Shown piece by piece: positions 43,399 to 50,916 of a stretch of 64,000 bases of DNA. The stretch's first letter is position 1. Each line of letters opens with the position of its first letter. This DNA is from Exiguobacterium sp. s122 (GTDB lineage Bacteria > Bacillota > Bacilli > Exiguobacteriales > Exiguobacteriaceae), in the NCBI RefSeq assembly GCF_018618475.1, contig NZ_JACSMD010000005.1, positions 1 to 64,000 on the forward strand, written 5' to 3'. The notes beneath the pieces were generated by a model that was given only the letters and a program-made list of their open reading frames with translations, was not told the origin of the DNA and did not search any database. The position numbers and the translations under genes were made by a program.

Positions 43399-43707
43399 AT
43401 GAACGAAGTACAACGATTGATGGACAAAGTGATTGAATTCCGTGATGAGCGCGATTGGGCGTTCCACCATAACCCGAAAGACTTGGCGTTATCGTTATCG
43501 CTCGAGGCGAGCGAATTGTTGGAGTTGTTCCAATGGGTGTCGAGCGAAGAAGCGCTCGAGACGAAACGCGTCGAGATGAAAGAAGAACTCGCGGATGTCC
43601 TCATCTACGCGCTCACGTTCGCCCATGCGGCAGGGATCGATGTGTCGCAAGCGATTGAAGAGAAGCTTGAGAAAAATGCGGTGAAGTATCCGAGTCCGCA
43701 ATCATGA
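43399..43707 (+). CDS. MazG-like nucleotide pyrophosphohydrolase
   Basis: 102 residues of the all-alpha NTP pyrophosphatase superfamily (MazG-like / RS21-C6 type). Motif 'LEASELLELFQW' and 'KEELADVLIYALTFA' supply the metal-binding glutamates and aspartate (ExxE and ExxD). It removes pyrophosphate from (d)NTPs, possibly modified ones. AGAAGG lies upstream. Its direct coupling to the GIY-YIG/DUF2075 gene suggests a joint function. Its stop overlaps the next, broken gene (ATGA). Confidence 0.9.
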   Translation: MNEVQRLMDKVIEFRDERDWAFHHNPKDLALSLSLEASELLELFQWVSSEEALETKRVEMKEELADVLIYALTFAHAAGIDVSQAIEEKLEKNAVKYPSPQS

Positions 43708-44129
43708 GTGAAACGCTCGAAAGGTATCCTCCAGATCAATTTATGATTCCTTGCCATTTAAGCGGAAAGAATTTCTCACCTCGCGTTGCATCAGAAAAAA
43801 CAGGCATTCAATTTTATAAACAAACGGAAGTCGGGGAGATTGAGCGCGTAGGAAAACGGATTGCTACGTACGGCCATGCGTCATTTGAACCACCACTTGA
43901 ATTTCAATAAATGGATAATCCGTATATCGGACTCTTCTGGATGGTAGACACCCTTAAAATACATATCGATACCCTTCGTTCTTGTGGGGCCGATGATATC
44001 TATATCGATTTAGGTGTCGTCTATCATCTTGATGTAAAACTAGAGTTTGAACCAGATTTCTTAATGAAACTTGCGAACTTAAAGATTCCATTTTTAATTA
44101 GTGGCTACAAAGAAGAGATTGCTGAATGA
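43704..44129 (+). pseudogene. DUF4279-like gene interrupted by an in-frame stop
   Basis: Two pieces in one frame, 68 and 72 residues, are separated by TAA at 43908-43910; the next codon is ATG without a ribosome binding site. Piece 1 has 'NFSPRVASEKTGIQFYKQTEVGE', and piece 2 'TLKIHIDTLRSCGADDIYID' and 'LEFEPDFLMKLANLKIPFLI'. The whole reads like one protein of about 140 residues resembling DUF4279 (immunity-like) proteins such as that at 45371; the match is by eye only. It overlaps the MazG-like gene by 4 nt, so it was the third gene of that operon. Confidence 0.55.
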
Positions 44130-44170
44130 CGTTACAGGAACTAGTTTGATAAGAGCGGTATTAACACCAA

Positions 44171-44206
44171 GAAAAAAAAGTACAGCCCGTTACTGGGCCT
44201 GTACTG
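44171..44206 (-). terminator. Terminator of the isochorismatase-like gene
   Basis: On the minus strand AGTACAGGCCC ... GGGCTGTACT then eight T; it covers the stop codon. Confidence 0.88.
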
Positions 44207-44771
44207 CTTTCATCTGAATCATTGCGATGACTTCATCCGTCGTTTGGATGGTCGCGAACTCCTCGTTCAAATTGGCGAGGGACACGTCATGGATGACATC
44301 CGCCGGAATCAACGAACCGCTCAATGAGCGACGGTCGAACGTCGCCGTCGCATCGGACACAATGATCGGTCCGAATCCGAGATTCCCGGCCATGCGGGCG
44401 GTTGTCTCGACACAGTGGTTCGTGATTAGTCCCGTGACGATGATAGATTGAGCTTGATACGCCTCTAAAAGCTCTTGCAGATTCGTGCCGATGAAGGCGC
44501 TGTTGACTTGCTTGGTGAGGATTGTGTCTTGTTCGCGTGGACGAATGAAGTCTTGGAACAAATGACCGTCCTTCTTGAAGTAAAATAACGATTCAGGCAC
44601 TTGTGAGACGTGTTGGACGTAGATAATCGGCTGATCGGCTGTCTCCCAAGTCGTGATGAGTCGAGCGATGTTGTCTTCACACATCGGATTATTCCGGTTG
44701 CCCCAACTTGGGTCGTGGAACGCTTGTTGGACGTCGATAATCAATAATGGTACAACTGTATTTTGCTTCAT
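44190..44771 (-). CDS. Isochorismatase family cysteine hydrolase
   Basis: 193 residues. Catalytic triad of the family: Asp13 (LLIIDVQQAF), a Lys in 'ILTKQVNSAF' and the Cys of 'GLITNHCVETTARMAGNLGF'. Family members hydrolyse isochorismate, nicotinamide or other amides; the exact substrate is not clear. GGGGGAAA precedes the ATG. It is divergent from an Lrp/AsnC regulator gene, with a 147-bp gap that contains the inverted repeat ATTACAT (44826) / ATGTAAT (44854), and is its probable target. Confidence 0.88.
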   Translation of the reverse strand: MKQNTVVPLLIIDVQQAFHDPSWGNRNNPMCEDNIARLITTWETADQPIIYVQHVSQVPESLFYFKKDGHLFQDFIRPREQDTILTKQVNSAFIGTNLQELLEAYQAQSIIVTGLITNHCVETTARMAGNLGFGPIIVSDATATFDRRSLSGSLIPADVIHDVSLANLNEEFATIQTTDEVIAMIQMKAVQAQ

Positions 44772-44918
44772 GATTGTTTCCCCCTCTTCAACGTTATCTT
44801 AAGTGTAAGCGGGGAGTACGGTTTGATTACATAAGATATAAACGGAGTTGTGGATGTAATTCCTTAAAATGAACGGAAGTTTGGAGATTCAACTTACAAT
44901 TTGAAAGTGGGGACTCGA

Positions 44919-45341
44919 ATGGACGAAATTGATCGACATATCGTCAGCTTGATGCAGGAGAACGCTCGGATTTCTGTCACGGAGCTTGGAAAGCGGATTG
45001 GTTTATCGACACCGGCTGCGAATGAACGGTTGAAGCGACTCGAAGAACGTAGCGTCATCACAGGATATCGTGCCGTGATCAATCCGGAAATGTTAGGGAA
45101 GCATGTGACGGCCTTCATTTTGTATGACACGACACGGTGTGAGGCGTTCCGTGAGTTTTGCCGACAACAACCGAGCGTGATGGAATGTCATCGTCTCGCC
45201 GGCCAGTACAGCTATTTGGTTAAAGTGGTGACGGAAAACGTGCGCACGCTCGAGACGTTCATCGATGAGTCAATGGCATACGGCCAGCCGTCGTCGCTCA
45301 TCAACTTGTCGTCGCCGGTTCCGTTTAAGGCAGTGGAGTAA
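44919..45341 (+). CDS. Lrp/AsnC family transcription regulator
   Basis: 140 residues. N-terminal helix-turn-helix 'ISVTELGKRIGLSTPAANERLKRLEERSVI' and a RAM ligand-binding domain ('VTAFILYDTT', 'CHRLAGQYSYLVKVV'). Such proteins respond to amino acids. I prefer the ATG at 44919 (MDEIDRHIV) with GTGGGG upstream; a TTG six codons earlier is possible. Divergent from the isochorismatase-like hydrolase gene. Confidence 0.92.
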   Translation: MDEIDRHIVSLMQENARISVTELGKRIGLSTPAANERLKRLEERSVITGYRAVINPEMLGKHVTAFILYDTTRCEAFREFCRQQPSVMECHRLAGQYSYLVKVVTENVRTLETFIDESMAYGQPSSLINLSSPVPFKAVE

Positions 45342-45370
45342 GAGCATGTGGATAGAATTCGATCATGTAT

Positions 45371-45811
45371 TCAATCGTTAAAGTCGGCGTCCTCTTCATA
45401 CGGATTCGCATATAAATCGATGTCAAACTCGGCACGGATTCGATTGGCGAATTGAATCGTCTTCAAATCAAACAGAAGCGATGGTGTTTGACCGCCTTCC
45501 ATCACAATCACGATGACGAACCGCGCTTGCATGTCGTCATATATGTCATAGATGTCATCTAAAATCGTTTCTTTACCGCGAAGTTGCGAAATGATGGGTT
45601 GCAGCTGATCATTCACATCAAATGAAGGCTGATAGCCTGTACTAAGTGACCACGATGTATATTCACGGGGACGGGACGAGTAGCTACTTTTGTCCCCGCG
45701 TTTGTACGTTTCGGTAGGCATGAGTCCGAGACGGTGCGTCACGTCTTCGATTAAAAAATCGTCGGCTAGCAGTTGGAAGTAGACTAAGACTTCGGTTTGT
45801 GCTGGATTCAT
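45371..45811 (-). CDS. DUF4279-type protein
   Basis: 146 residues. It has the DUF4279 pattern: an N-terminal strand 'EVLVYFQLLADDF', 'VTHRLGLMPTETYKRGDKS', 'YTSWSLSTGY', then a second half with 'IVIVMEGGQTPSLLFD'. The family is of unknown function and often appears near toxin/immunity or defence genes. Start uncertain: I prefer ATG 45811 with GAGGGTG upstream; ATG 45823 is the alternative. Single gene. Confidence 0.7.
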   Translation of the reverse strand: MNPAQTEVLVYFQLLADDFLIEDVTHRLGLMPTETYKRGDKSSYSSRPREYTSWSLSTGYQPSFDVNDQLQPIISQLRGKETILDDIYDIYDDMQARFVIVIVMEGGQTPSLLFDLKTIQFANRIRAEFDIDLYANPYEEDADFND

Positions 45812-45883
45812 GTACACCCTCATTTCTTTATATGGCAATTTGTTTGAAAACAAACGATACGATTCAAGGAAAGGAAGACTGAT

Positions 45884-46354
45884 ATGACCCAACGCAAACG
45901 ATTTGATCACTTATACGAGGCGGGGAAACGTTCCACCCGCCAAGCCCTTCTTCTTGGAGCATTTATCATCCTACTCGGCGCCATCTTTTGGTTCTCGGGC
46001 GAGCGCCGACTCGCCGAACTGGTTTGGTTCGTCCTCTTCATCCCAGCCATCGGGTTCGTCAAGCTATGGGCACGGACGAAGACGTTGCTCACGTTCAATG
46101 ATGCGTCTGACTATCGGCGGCTTGTCTGGTATGAGTATTGGAGTGGGATGGCGGTCATCGTAATCTTTTGTCTGTTGATTGTATCGTTGCTGCTCCGTCC
46201 GGGACAAGCGAATGTTTTGATGCTCGTGGTGGCGCTCAATCTGTTTGCCTGGATCGCGTCTTCGAGACTTGATCAACAGCTTGCGAAGATTGACCCGGAA
46301 CATGTCACGAGTCAAGTGTATGAGCGCGGAAAAGTTGGCTTTTTTCCAAAGTAA
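45884..46354 (+). CDS. Small 4-TM protein of the expanded IDPEHVT family (member A)
   Basis: 156 residues. Conserved layout: a basic N-terminal helix (TQRKRFDHLYEAG), two spans, a cytoplasmic loop with 'KTLLTFNDASDYRRL', two spans, and the C-terminal 'LDQQLAKIDPEHVTSQVYE'. It belongs to a paralogous family with at least eight more copies between 50917 and 57751. Function unknown. GAAAGGAAG precedes the ATG. This copy is the outlier by position, about 5 kb from the main cluster. Confidence 0.8.
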   Translation: MTQRKRFDHLYEAGKRSTRQALLLGAFIILLGAIFWFSGERRLAELVWFVLFIPAIGFVKLWARTKTLLTFNDASDYRRLVWYEYWSGMAVIVIFCLLIVSLLLRPGQANVLMLVVALNLFAWIASSRLDQQLAKIDPEHVTSQVYERGKVGFFPK

Positions 46355-46362
46355 AGTCAATC

Positions 46363-46394
46363 AAAAGGGAGTAGCAGGGGCTACTCCCTTTTAT
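46363..46394. terminator. Bidirectional terminator
   Basis: AAAAGGGAGTAG, 6-nt loop, CTACTCCCTTTT, between convergent genes. Confidence 0.92.
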
Positions 46395-46669
46395 AAACTA
46401 GATCGACCAGTAATGCGGTCGACTAGTCGTTTCGCTTCAACGAGAGACATGTCTTGAGTCTCCCGTAAAAATTTGATAGCCGTTATGACTCCATCCGTAT
46501 CTATTTTTTCTTTTATGGACGCGGTTAAAGCATCGTCCGGAACTATTGGTTCGGTACGGATTAGGTTTCGGCGAAGTGTACTTATAACCTTTGCTTGTTC
46601 GATGACAATATTAAGTAAAAAACCATTCAGAAGCAGAGAGACAATTAAGAGAATGACGCTCCAATCCAT
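46391..46669 (-). CDS. Membrane-anchored protein with L7/L12 C-terminal-like domain
   Basis: 92 residues. One N-terminal span (4-22), then a domain 'DGVITAIKFLRETQDMSLVEAKRLVDRI' that resembles the C-terminal domain of ribosomal protein L7/L12 (the part that recruits translation GTPases). Such fusions exist in Bacillota with unknown function. GGAGG lies upstream. It is last of three co-directional small membrane protein genes (75, 71 and 92 residues). Confidence 0.75.
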   Translation of the reverse strand: MDWSVILLIVSLLLNGFLLNIVIEQAKVISTLRRNLIRTEPIVPDDALTASIKEKIDTDGVITAIKFLRETQDMSLVEAKRLVDRITGRSSL

Positions 46670-46687
46670 AAAAAACCTCCTTTTACT

Positions 46688-46903
46688 CTAGTTTCGAACA
46701 ATGGTAAAGCTATATGCGTTTGTGAGCGGGTTGTGGATGATTAACTCATAGCTGAGCTGTTGTTCATCGGCCTTGTCGACGAGTAGATTGATCTCAGACA
46801 TGTGGAAGGCGCGTTGCGTGGCGAACGTCGCGACGAGTAGCACACCGCCGAGGATCGTTGTGAGGACGAGACGTTTCGTCCAAATCGTGAGTGGTTGCGA
46901 CAT
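46688..46903 (-). CDS. Small membrane protein
   Basis: 71 residues. One span near residues 10-27, then a hydrophilic part (MSEINLLVDKADEQQLSYEL) that would lie outside the cell. No family recognised. Its start overlaps the stop of the upstream gene by 1 nt (TAATG), which indicates coupled translation. Confidence 0.65.
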   Translation of the reverse strand: MSQPLTIWTKRLVLTTILGGVLLVATFATQRAFHMSEINLLVDKADEQQLSYELIIHNPLTNAYSFTIVRN

Positions 46904-47130
46904 TAAGGACGTACCTCCATCTTTTCTTCGATGCGATTGAGGCGTTCTACCAAGACATCGAATTGTTGTTGCTGATGCGCCGCGATTTGACGCTCTAGTT
47001 CGAGTCGCGCGTCGGCCCGCTTCTCGTAGCGACCAATGAAACGAACGATTAAAACAATAACCGCGATAATTAACACGATAGGTAAAACCATCGCGATCAA
47101 ACTAAATAATGAGACGAACAATACATCCAT
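46903..47130 (-). CDS. Small membrane protein with charged C-terminal coiled coil
   Basis: 75 residues. A long hydrophobic segment (3-32, one or two spans) is followed by a helix rich in Arg, Glu and Gln (YEKRADARLELERQIAAHQQ...). No family recognised. First gene of the three-gene minus-strand operon; AGGAGGG lies upstream of the ATG at 47130. Confidence 0.7.
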   Translation of the reverse strand: MDVLFVSLFSLIAMVLPIVLIIAVIVLIVRFIGRYEKRADARLELERQIAAHQQQQFDVLVERLNRIEEKMEVRP

Positions 47131-47262
47131 TTGTTTCCCTCCTAGTAGAAGTCTTCCTAAACCAGTATACTTCCAAAATCATACAAAAAGGAAGGGCAAT
47201 AGTGGATGCGACGCTTATAATTTCGTTATGCTTATTATATCTATAAGAAAAGAGGCTTACTT

Positions 47263-47796
47263 ATGGCAATCTACTACACCTATCAACATGCAGGCGCTTG
47301 GGAAGCAGCGAACGAAATAGGCTATTTATTCGGCGACCCGAACTTTGGCATCTTTCAAGACGAGGACTACGCATATCATCGGCCCGCCTACGACTGGCTC
47401 ACGGGTCAATATGAACAGCGAACTGGGATCTCCCTTCATGGGAATGATCCCGTCTGGTTGAGTGACACACGTCCTGACGTCGCCCGAGGTGGTTACTTGG
47501 AACCTGAAGAGCCGGGTGTTGTGTTGACGGTTGAGTTGCTCGATTCACACGTACTCGAACTCGAGGCAGGTTATTGGAACTTTGCAATGAATCGTTGGTT
47601 TCTGACGTTTGAGGATAGAAAGCCTGAGAGCGAGGAAGAATTAACGAAATCTTGGGAGAAGATGTTCGACCGAGACTGGTGCGAGTCGATTGTCGAGGCG
47701 TATCCGGGGACGAACACGAAGTATCACTATCTCGTCGACCGGATTGATGTCGGGCACGTGCTCGACGTGGTGACGTTTACTGAGGCTATAGGTTGA
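47263..47796 (+). CDS. DUF3841 family protein
   Basis: 177 residues. 'YDWLTGQYEQRTGISLHGNDPVWLSDTRPD' and 'KSWEKMFDRDWCESI' match the DUF3841 pattern: a predicted soluble protein of unknown function. AAAAGAGG lies upstream of the ATG at 47263. No close partner on the same strand. Confidence 0.75.
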   Translation: MAIYYTYQHAGAWEAANEIGYLFGDPNFGIFQDEDYAYHRPAYDWLTGQYEQRTGISLHGNDPVWLSDTRPDVARGGYLEPEEPGVVLTVELLDSHVLELEAGYWNFAMNRWFLTFEDRKPESEEELTKSWEKMFDRDWCESIVEAYPGTNTKYHYLVDRIDVGHVLDVVTFTEAIG

Positions 47797-47819
47797 AGCA
47801 GGGAAACCATTCATTGCAA

Positions 47820-48074
47820 TCAAGGGGTTCTCGTTCGGGCTATCTCATCCTCGATATAAAATTCGATATAAAGCATTCCGAATATGACATACAAGATGAT
47901 CAACGTACGAAGCAATCCTGGTACGGACAGAACCTCAAAGAACAGCAATCCCTCAAACGAGAACATAAACAGATAGGCGAGGCAGTACATGAAAATCTTA
48001 CCTCTTCGAAATGTGGAAAACAGACGAACACCAAAAAGAAACGGATAAAGTAGCGTCTTCACTGTATTGAGCAT
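47820..48074 (-). CDS. Small membrane protein, paralogue 1 of three
   Basis: 84 residues, two to three spans. It starts 'VKTLLYPFLFGVRLFSTFRRGK' and ends 'MLYIEFYIEDEIARTRTP'. The same start and acidic end pattern occurs in the next two upstream genes, which makes a tandem family of three. AGAAAGGATT precedes the ATG. Function unknown. It converges with the DUF3841 gene, 23 nt apart. Confidence 0.65.
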   Translation of the reverse strand: MLNTVKTLLYPFLFGVRLFSTFRRGKIFMYCLAYLFMFSFEGLLFFEVLSVPGLLRTLIILYVIFGMLYIEFYIEDEIARTRTP

Positions 48075-48098
48075 GTTGGTTAATCCTTTCTAAACACG

Positions 48099-48404
48099 TT
48101 ATCGTGCCTTGTGTGGGATATCGTCTGGTTTTGCGTGCGCTCGCCGGACATCCGAATCGAAATAAAGCATCGGGGCAAACAATCCTGCAAATAGATAAAG
48201 TGCACTGACAACCTCTAGGAAGAGTGATTCTGAAATGCCATATCCAATGATAAGAATATGGACAGGGACAAAACACAGTAAAAAGATATTGGACATGGCA
48301 GCTTCCGTTTTAATAACTCGAGATAACCCTCGCATGAACAAGATGTATGGGAATAAAAAATAATAAAAGAACTGTTTTATCTCGTCACGCCCTTTCTTAA
48401 GCAA
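48099..48404 (-). CDS. Small membrane protein, paralogue 2 of three
   Basis: 101 residues with three spans. 'KQFFYYFLFPYILFMRGLSRVIKTE' at the start and 'APMLYFDSDVRRAHAK' at the end align with the neighbours. The frame is open from a TTG at 48404; the position matching the neighbour's N terminus is an ATA codon 9 nt after AAGAAAGGG, so the true start is uncertain. Function unknown. Confidence 0.6.
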   Translation of the reverse strand: MLKKGRDEIKQFFYYFLFPYILFMRGLSRVIKTEAAMSNIFLLCFVPVHILIIGYGISESLFLEVVSALYLFAGLFAPMLYFDSDVRRAHAKPDDIPHKAR

Positions 48405-48519
48405 TTGGCTGAAGTCCTATTTCCAGTACAATTTGAAATGTTGAGAGATACTATCCCCCTTGCGTATATGTAAGTCTTGACGCTGTTTTCGTCTCATTCA
48501 TAGACATGACCTGCACACC

Positions 48520-48762
48520 TTAATGATGCCGCTCTTCAATCGGAATATATCCGTTCAATCGTCTCCGCTTTACATCCGTTTCAAAATAAAATATAGGCAG
48601 GGACATCGCGATTGAAAAATAAAGATAGATGGCAATCTCGATTGGAATTGGCCATTGAATCAGATTGACTCGAAACGGTAACAATAACGCTTGCGAGATG
48701 AGACTCAAAGTGATCATCATGCGCATTTCGTTCTTAATGAAGCGGTAGAGTATGCGCATCAA
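48520..48762 (-). CDS. Small membrane protein, paralogue 3 of three, start unclear
   Basis: 80 residues from TTG 48762 (or ATG 48759). It ends 'LPIFYFETDVKRRRLNG', as in the paralogues. The frame stays open upstream and reads KTIFYYVFFPHIALMRILYRF, matching the N terminus of paralogue 2. That stretch starts at a GTA (48802-48804) 6 nt after AAGAAGG. So either the start codon has been lost or a non-standard start is used. The 115 bp between this gene and paralogue 2 hold nothing I recognise. Confidence 0.5.
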   Translation of the reverse strand: MMRILYRFIKNEMRMMITLSLISQALLLPFRVNLIQWPIPIEIAIYLYFSIAMSLPIFYFETDVKRRRLNGYIPIEERHH

Positions 48763-48884
48763 TGCGATATGGGGAAAGAATACATAATAGAATATAGTTT
48801 TTACGTGATACCTTCTTTCTGGAACAGGTAAACTTATCCTTCTCAGTATAATCGAGGAGAGACATCCAACGAAGGAGAAATGTC

Positions 48885-49034
48885 ATGAAATCCATTGCAA
48901 TCATCGGAGCCGGAATCAGCAGTCTATATACGGCAACACGGCTGGCATTCGGGATGGCCAAATTGGGTTACATGACCGGATTCATCTCATCGGTTAAGAG
49001 TGAGGTGGACAGATTGACGGTGCGTTGTGATTGA
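48885..49034 (+). pseudogene. N-terminal remnant of an FAD/NAD-binding oxidoreductase
   Basis: A good ribosome binding site (GAAGGAG) and ATG lead into MKSIAIIGAGISSLYTATRL, the dinucleotide-binding start of amine oxidase or NAD(P)/FAD oxidoreductases. After residue 21 the similarity is lost, and the frame stops at residue 49. The remainder of the enzyme is missing, so this is a deletion remnant. Confidence 0.7.
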
Positions 49035-49083
49035 TGAAACGAATCCTTTAACCTATCATTTCTGCAAAAATAAACAAAGAAAC

Positions 49084-49112
49084 AGGGACTCCTCTAGGAA
49101 TCCCTATTTTTT
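49084..49112 (+). terminator. Terminator
   Basis: AGGGACTCC, loop TCTA, GGAATCCCT (one mismatch), then ATTTTTT, between the remnant and the convergent marR gene. Confidence 0.7.
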
Positions 49113-49560
49113 ATTTAAACTTCTGAATCATCAACGCGAGCGAGCGGTTGATCATCTTCATCTCCTCGTCCTCAAGGACAGAGAACATCTCTTCGGCAAG
49201 GCGTTCCTCGATGGCGTCGATTTGCTTCGAGTATGCATGGCCCATCGGTCCGAGGCGGATGAAGCTTTCACGCAAGTTGTCCGGGTTCTTCTCTTTCTGG
49301 ACGAACTCACGCTGCTCAAGCACTTTGAGCACTTGGCTGACGGCACTTTTCGAGATATTCATCTTCGTCGCAATCTCCGTCGTCGTCCATGTTTCTTGTC
49401 GTTTGAAGAGGAGCAACATCTGTTCTTGCTGATAGCTGAGTTGGAACTCGTTCAAATCGGTAAAGTATTTGGTGAACAACAAGTTGATCTCGTCGATTTG
49501 GCGATACATCTCGACGACTTGTTGTTTGCGTCTCTCGTTCAATGGTCGTTCTCCTTTCAT
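49111..49560 (-). CDS. MarR family transcription regulator
   Basis: 149 residues. Winged helix-turn-helix 'TTTEIATKMNISKSAVSQVLKVLEQREFVQKEKNPDNLRESF' flanked by dimerisation helices. It probably represses the MFS gene in front of it; it starts inside the end of that gene (ATGA overlap). A near-perfect palindrome lies over the operon promoter. Its ligand is probably the compound exported by the MFS protein. Confidence 0.92.
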   Translation of the reverse strand: MKGERPLNERRKQQVVEMYRQIDEINLLFTKYFTDLNEFQLSYQQEQMLLLFKRQETWTTTEIATKMNISKSAVSQVLKVLEQREFVQKEKNPDNLRESFIRLGPMGHAYSKQIDAIEERLAEEMFSVLEDEEMKMINRSLALMIQKFK

Positions 49561-50762
49561 CGAGTGTGACGGAATATTTGGCTCCGTGTGGATAACACGA
49601 TACTGAATACTAACCCGATTATACCAAATGTGATGAGCAGTGTTTGAATCGGTACGGCGAGCGCGACGAGTACGGACAAGACGGCGAAGGCGACCGGTTC
49701 AAGTCCGGAGGCAGCGAGCGCCATGATACTCATGACACGTCCAATCTTGTCTTCGTCACTGTGTTCTTGCATGAGTGTGACCGCCGGCAAGTAGACGAGC
49801 ATCAACATGAAGCCGCTCAATGCCGCCGTCAACGCGAGCATCGGAATCGATTGTGCTTGCGTATAGAGGAGAAAAGCGGCGATCGTCAGCAACAAGGCGC
49901 GGAAGACGAACCGACCGCGATGGACCGAACGCATCAGCAAGACGGTGAAGCTCGCGACGAACGTCCCGACGGCAAGACCGCCCTCGATGACGCTCAAGTC
50001 AAACGCCGTACCGCCACGTTCGCCGACGAGGATTGGGATACTCATGATGAGCGGTCCCATGACGAACAGGTTGACGATGGCGATGGAGAGCGTCCCGCTC
50101 CGTAAAATCGGGGTATGCGAGACGTAGCGAATCCCTTCTTTTAAGTCGACGATGACGTGAGCCAAGGACATGACATGCGCCGCCGGGATTCGGTCTTGAA
50201 TCAGACGTGGCATGATTAACAAAGCGGCGAGGAAGATGAGTCCGGCCGCCGTCCCGAAACTGAGTCCGAACCCGCCCCATGTCAACAGTAATCCTGCTAA
50301 GAAGGGACCGATGACAAACATGAGCTCGAGCGAGCCTTGGAACAAGGAGTTGGCCCGTTGTAACTCGTGCTGTTTGACGAGGGACGGGATGAGGGACGAG
50401 AGGGCCGGGTACGACATGCCGTCCAAAATTCCGAAGACGACAGAAATCCCGATGAGTGCCGCGACCGAATACAAGTCGAGCAAATGGAGGCTCAACACAG
50501 CCAACATGAGTGCCGCCTGACCGAGGTTCGTCAAAAAGAGGAGTCGGCTCTTTTGGAAGCGGTCGGCGAAGACACCGCCGAACACCATTAGCACGACACG
50601 TGGAAGCGAGACGGCGGTCAAAATGATCCCGAGCAAAGCCGGTTGTTGTAACACATCGATTGTGAGCCACGACACGCTCAGAAAGAAAATGGAGAAGCCG
50701 AGCGTCAATGTCATCCCGGATAGCCAAGTGAAAACGAATCGTGAATTTTGAAGCAAGTTCAT
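49557..50762 (-). CDS. MFS transporter (drug efflux type)
   Basis: 401 residues with 12 predicted spans. 'GGVFADRFQKSRLLFL' in loop 2-3 is MFS motif A; 'SLFQGSLELMFVIGPFLAGLLL' resembles the span-5 motif of exporters. It belongs with MFS_3/enterobactin-exporter-like proteins. Operon with marR, promoter at 50805-50833. ATG at 50762; the upstream ribosome binding site is modest (ATGAGGG). Confidence 0.88.
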   Translation of the reverse strand: MNLLQNSRFVFTWLSGMTLTLGFSIFFLSVSWLTIDVLQQPALLGIILTAVSLPRVVLMVFGGVFADRFQKSRLLFLTNLGQAALMLAVLSLHLLDLYSVAALIGISVVFGILDGMSYPALSSLIPSLVKQHELQRANSLFQGSLELMFVIGPFLAGLLLTWGGFGLSFGTAAGLIFLAALLIMPRLIQDRIPAAHVMSLAHVIVDLKEGIRYVSHTPILRSGTLSIAIVNLFVMGPLIMSIPILVGERGGTAFDLSVIEGGLAVGTFVASFTVLLMRSVHRGRFVFRALLLTIAAFLLYTQAQSIPMLALTAALSGFMLMLVYLPAVTLMQEHSDEDKIGRVMSIMALAASGLEPVAFAVLSVLVALAVPIQTLLITFGIIGLVFSIVLSTRSQIFRHTR

Positions 50763-50787
50763 GATAAACCCTCATGCTTTCTTTAAT

Positions 50788-50809
50788 AAAGTTAAGTTAA
50801 CTAAACTTT
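50788..50809. promoter_or_regulatory. Operator palindrome of the MFS-MarR operon
   Basis: AAAGTTAAGTTAACTAAACT plus TT: 20 of 22 bases are symmetric, with the core AGTTAACT. It overlaps the -10 box and start of transcription of the MFS gene, as expected for a MarR repressor site. Confidence 0.75.
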
Positions 50810-50833
50810 AAAGCGAGATTCGACTTTAGTCAA
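50805..50833 (-). promoter_or_regulatory. Promoter of the MFS-MarR operon
   Basis: On the minus strand TTGACT (50833-50828), 17 bp spacer, TAAAGT (50810-50805). Confidence 0.75.
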
Positions 50834-50916
50834 TCAACTAGCATCAATTGTTAAATTGTAAAATAACGGAACTTTATTGAACGATTATACGTATAATTAC
50901 ATAAGAGGTGAATGAG

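Noticed and set aside
33431-44129. A prophage or integrative element as carrier of the accessory zone
   Set aside because: No integrase, transposase, phage structural gene or flanking att-like direct repeat is visible; only the kinase cassette has a deviating composition.
48734-48961. 75-codon minus-strand frame
   Set aside because: It is antisense to the oxidoreductase remnant and partly overlaps the better supported N-terminal extension of the third paralogue.
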